A stretch of 16,740 nucleotides of DNA from Thermoplasmata archaeon. GTDB taxonomy: Archaea; Thermoplasmatota; Thermoplasmata; Lutacidiplasmatales; UBA184. Below the pieces are notes generated by a model. It made no database searches and was not told where the DNA came from. It saw nothing but the letters and a program-made list of their open reading frames with translations. How positions within the stretch are numbered: position 1 is the stretch's first letter; each line of letters begins with the position of its first letter. Location: the NCBI GenBank assembly GCA_030044695.1, contig JASIDM010000067.1, positions 1-16,740 on the forward strand, read 5' to 3'. The translations under genes and the position numbers were made by a program. Positions 15,486-16,740 of this stretch are shown here, piece by piece.

Positions 15486-16007
15486 GTGACCTCTCGACGC
15501 TACGCCTGGGCCCCCGCGCTCGTCGCGGTGGCCGTGGTGGCGGCCGGCGGGCTCGGCTTCGCGGCGTTCTCCGCGCAGGCGACGCTCAACGGCGCCTCAG
15601 GCTCAGCGGGCACGCTGATCCTGTGGTTCACCGCGGTGAGCCTCAATCCGAGCTCGCCCAGCTACGTGCACTTCACCTCCGGCCCGACGGGGCTCAACAG
15701 CCCCAACGTCAACCTCGCCGTCGGCCCGATCGGGCCCGGCGACGTGGTGACGTTCAACTTCACGGCGAAGAACGTCGGCACGCTGAACATCGTCAGCCCG
15801 ACGCTCTCGTACACGACCCCAGGCGTGACGAACGTCTGCGACGGGACGTTCATCACCGGGACGGTCAACGTGATGGGGAGCCCGACGTCGCTGGCGGCCG
15901 GCGCGTCGTTCAGCGGGACGTTCTCGATCGTGGAGAGCCTCAGCGCCCCCGCCATGTGCGAGGGGACGACGGCCCTGTTCACCTTCTCGGTGAGCGGGTC
16001 GAGCTAG
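15486..16007 (+). CDS. TasA/camelysin-like secreted protein 2, SipW-type signal
   Basis: 173 residues from GTG 15486, the only start that gives a proper basic n-region (MTSRRYAW) before the hydrophobic core. The box GGLGFAAFSAQATLNG (21-36) is nearly the same as in paralogue 1. The mature part shows the best TasA match: NLAVGPIGPGDVVTFNF (76-92) and AKNVGTLNI (94-102), comparable to the NLKPGDKLTKDFQFENNGSL pattern of Bacillus TasA. Cysteines 118 and 158 correspond to the C-terminal pair of the other two paralogues; the first pair is missing. It is the most likely main fibre subunit of the three, by inference from this match. The gene follows paralogue 1 by 54 bp, probably in the same transcript. 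Confidence 0.8.
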   Translation: MTSRRYAWAPALVAVAVVAAGGLGFAAFSAQATLNGASGSAGTLILWFTAVSLNPSSPSYVHFTSGPTGLNSPNVNLAVGPIGPGDVVTFNFTAKNVGTLNIVSPTLSYTTPGVTNVCDGTFITGTVNVMGSPTSLAAGASFSGTFSIVESLSAPAMCEGTTALFTFSVSGSS

Positions 16008-16107
16008 ACCACATCGGGAACGACCTCGGAAGAGGGGGCCCGGGCCCCCGGCGGCCGCCGGCGCAGCCGGCCGGCCGTCGATCGGCCCGGGCCCCGGGAG
16101 GACGACG

Positions 16108-16170
16108 GTGAGGAAAACTCGTTCGGGGCCCGCGGCGGGAGCGCTCGCGCTCGTCGCCGCGGGCCGCTAG
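16108..16170 (+). CDS. Tiny 20-codon reading frame overlapping a hairpin; leader peptide or gene remnant
   Basis: GTG 16108 with ggagg (16097-16101) 6 bp upstream opens a 20-codon frame ending in tag 16168-16170. The peptide begins MRKTR, then GPAAGALALVAAG, which looks like the n- and h-region of a SipW-type signal peptide that stops early. The hairpin 16128-16164 (10-bp outer stem gcccgcggcg/cgccgcgggc, 5-bp inner stem gagcg/cgctc) lies wholly inside it, so translation would melt it. It may be an attenuator-like leader, the remnant of a further paralogue, or chance. No coding proof is possible at this length. Confidence 0.35.
   Translation: MRKTRSGPAAGALALVAAGR
16128..16164 (+). promoter_or_regulatory. 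Strong hairpin ahead of TasA-like gene 3
   Basis: A perfect 10-bp outer stem, gcccgcggcg (16128-16137) with cgccgcgggc (16155-16164), encloses an inner 5-bp stem gagcg (16139-16143) and cgctc (16148-16152) with loop ctcg. All pairs are G-C except one A-T. It lies 40 bp before ATG 16205. Confidence 0.65.
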
Positions 16171-16204
16171 TTCCGGCGGCGGTCCAGGGGACGGAAGAGG
16201 GTCG

Positions 16205-16740
16205 ATGAACACGCTCTCGGTGGCGGTGCTCGTGGTGGCGCTGGCGAGCGCCGGCGGGGTCGCCTACGCCTGCGGCGGCAGCAGCGGCGGGTGCAACGGG
16301 GGCAACGGCGGCAACGGGGGGAACTGCCAGAACTCGGCCGGGCTCGTGTGGACGAACCCGTCCGGCGTCACCCCCGGGACCGGCGTCTCGTGCGTCCTGA
16401 CGCTCACCGCCTCGCAGCTGACGGTGGCGGTGGCGAAGCTCGCCCCCGGCCTCGGCTGCACGTTCCACGCGGCGCTGGAGAACACCGGCCAGGTGACCCT
16501 CTCGCTCAGCGAGGAGGTCTCGACCCACGTGCCGAGCACCTGCACGCTGTTCACCTACTCGGACAACATCCCGGCGACCCCGGCGCACCAGCTGAACCCG
16601 AGCGCCGCCTACGCGTTCCAGGGGTCCATCCAGCTCGGCTCGACCGCCGGGAAGGCGTGCGAAGGCGCCGTGGCGACGTTCACGGTGACGATCACCGGAA
16701 CCCAGGTCCAGCCCCCGTGCGGCGGCCAGTCCGAGCTCGT
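16205..16740 (+). CDS. TasA-like secreted protein 3, Gly/Asn/Cys-rich N-terminus (3' end outside the window)
   Basis: The frame is open from ATG 16205 to the window end (178 codons, no stop). A Shine-Dalgarno-like ggaagaggg lies just upstream. The signal is odd: no basic residues, MNTLSVAVLVVALASAGGVAYA, and in place of the GFAAFS box of its neighbours it has AYACGGSSGGC. Three NGG units and Cys 30 and 41 follow. From residue ~45 it resembles paralogue 1: SAGLVWTNPSG, KLAPGLGCTFHAALENTGQ (78-96) and ATFTVTITGT (157-166). Cys 63, 85, 113 and 152 line up with the four of paralogue 1. It continues past the strand where paralogues 1 and 2 end, with another Cys (172), so it has a C-terminal extension. 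It could be a fibre tip, base or cross-linking subunit; that is inference. Confidence 0.7.
   Translation, partial: MNTLSVAVLVVALASAGGVAYACGGSSGGCNGGNGGNGGNCQNSAGLVWTNPSGVTPGTGVSCVLTLTASQLTVAVAKLAPGLGCTFHAALENTGQVTLSLSEEVSTHVPSTCTLFTYSDNIPATPAHQLNPSAAYAFQGSIQLGSTAGKACEGAVATFTVTITGTQVQPPCGGQSEL

Larger units (their letters stand above)
16008..16204. other. Palindrome-rich gap between TasA-like genes 2 and 3
   Basis: 197 bp without a normal gene. It starts with a row of perfect palindromes: gggggcccgggccccc (16034-16049), ccggcggccgccgg (16048-16061), gccggccggc (16066-16075) and ggcccgggcc (16084-16093). A strong hairpin follows at 16128-16164. Such structure could end most transcripts, pause the polymerase, or protect the upstream mRNA so that genes 2 and 3 are made in different amounts. 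No T-run follows, so it is not a standard terminator. Confidence 0.6.

Noticed and set aside
1..16740. CRISPR array, tRNA, rRNA, insertion sequence or transposase
   Set aside because: No regularly spaced repeats, no cloverleaf-like segment, no rRNA-like stretch and no transposase motif were seen on either strand.

Overview
The window is very GC-rich, with dense coding, overlapping stop and start codons, GTG starts and archaeal-looking TATA boxes standing out as rare AT-rich islands. A thermopsin-family (A5) acid protease, C-terminal repeats of the FVESGLPSGTxWxVNLTG type, an archaeal HTH_45-like winged-helix protein and a Ser-His (Sec11-type) signal peptidase together point to an archaeon. 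An uncultured, high-GC member of Thermoplasmatota is the best guess; this is inferred from gene content, not from a marker gene.

Left part (1-7258): two large secreted or surface proteins face away from each other across a 226-bp region. The minus-strand one (1-3108) runs off the left edge and carries about six Kelch-like repeats. The plus-strand one (3335-7258) is a 1307-residue thermopsin-like protease with a middle beta-rich region and five C-terminal repeats.

Middle part (7407-11213): a two-gene ABC exporter (ATPase plus ABC-2 permease, overlapping), a DUF1697 protein, and on the minus strand an AlkP-superfamily phosphohydrolase of the COG3379 type. The last two converge and share a CTAG at their stop codons. 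The phosphohydrolase has a clear TATA box placed for a leaderless GTG start.

Right part (11478-16740, open at the right edge) is the most interesting. All genes are on the plus strand: an HTH_45-like regulator with no ATG, GTG or TTG start; a signal peptidase of the Sec11/SipW kind fused behind a multi-pass membrane domain that looks like a CPBP protease with all its catalytic residues lost; a DUF5305-like membrane protein whose start overlaps the peptidase stop; and three small paralogous secreted proteins of TasA/camelysin type, the last one cut by the window end. In Bacillus, SipW processes the matrix fibre protein TasA, and archaeal TasA homologues (AbpA of Pyrobaculum) form bundling pili. 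The likely reading is an archaeal matrix-fibre locus with its own processing peptidase, a membrane partner and a regulator. Between the second and third TasA-like genes lies a 197-bp stretch full of palindromes, with a tiny 20-codon reading frame that coincides with a strong hairpin.
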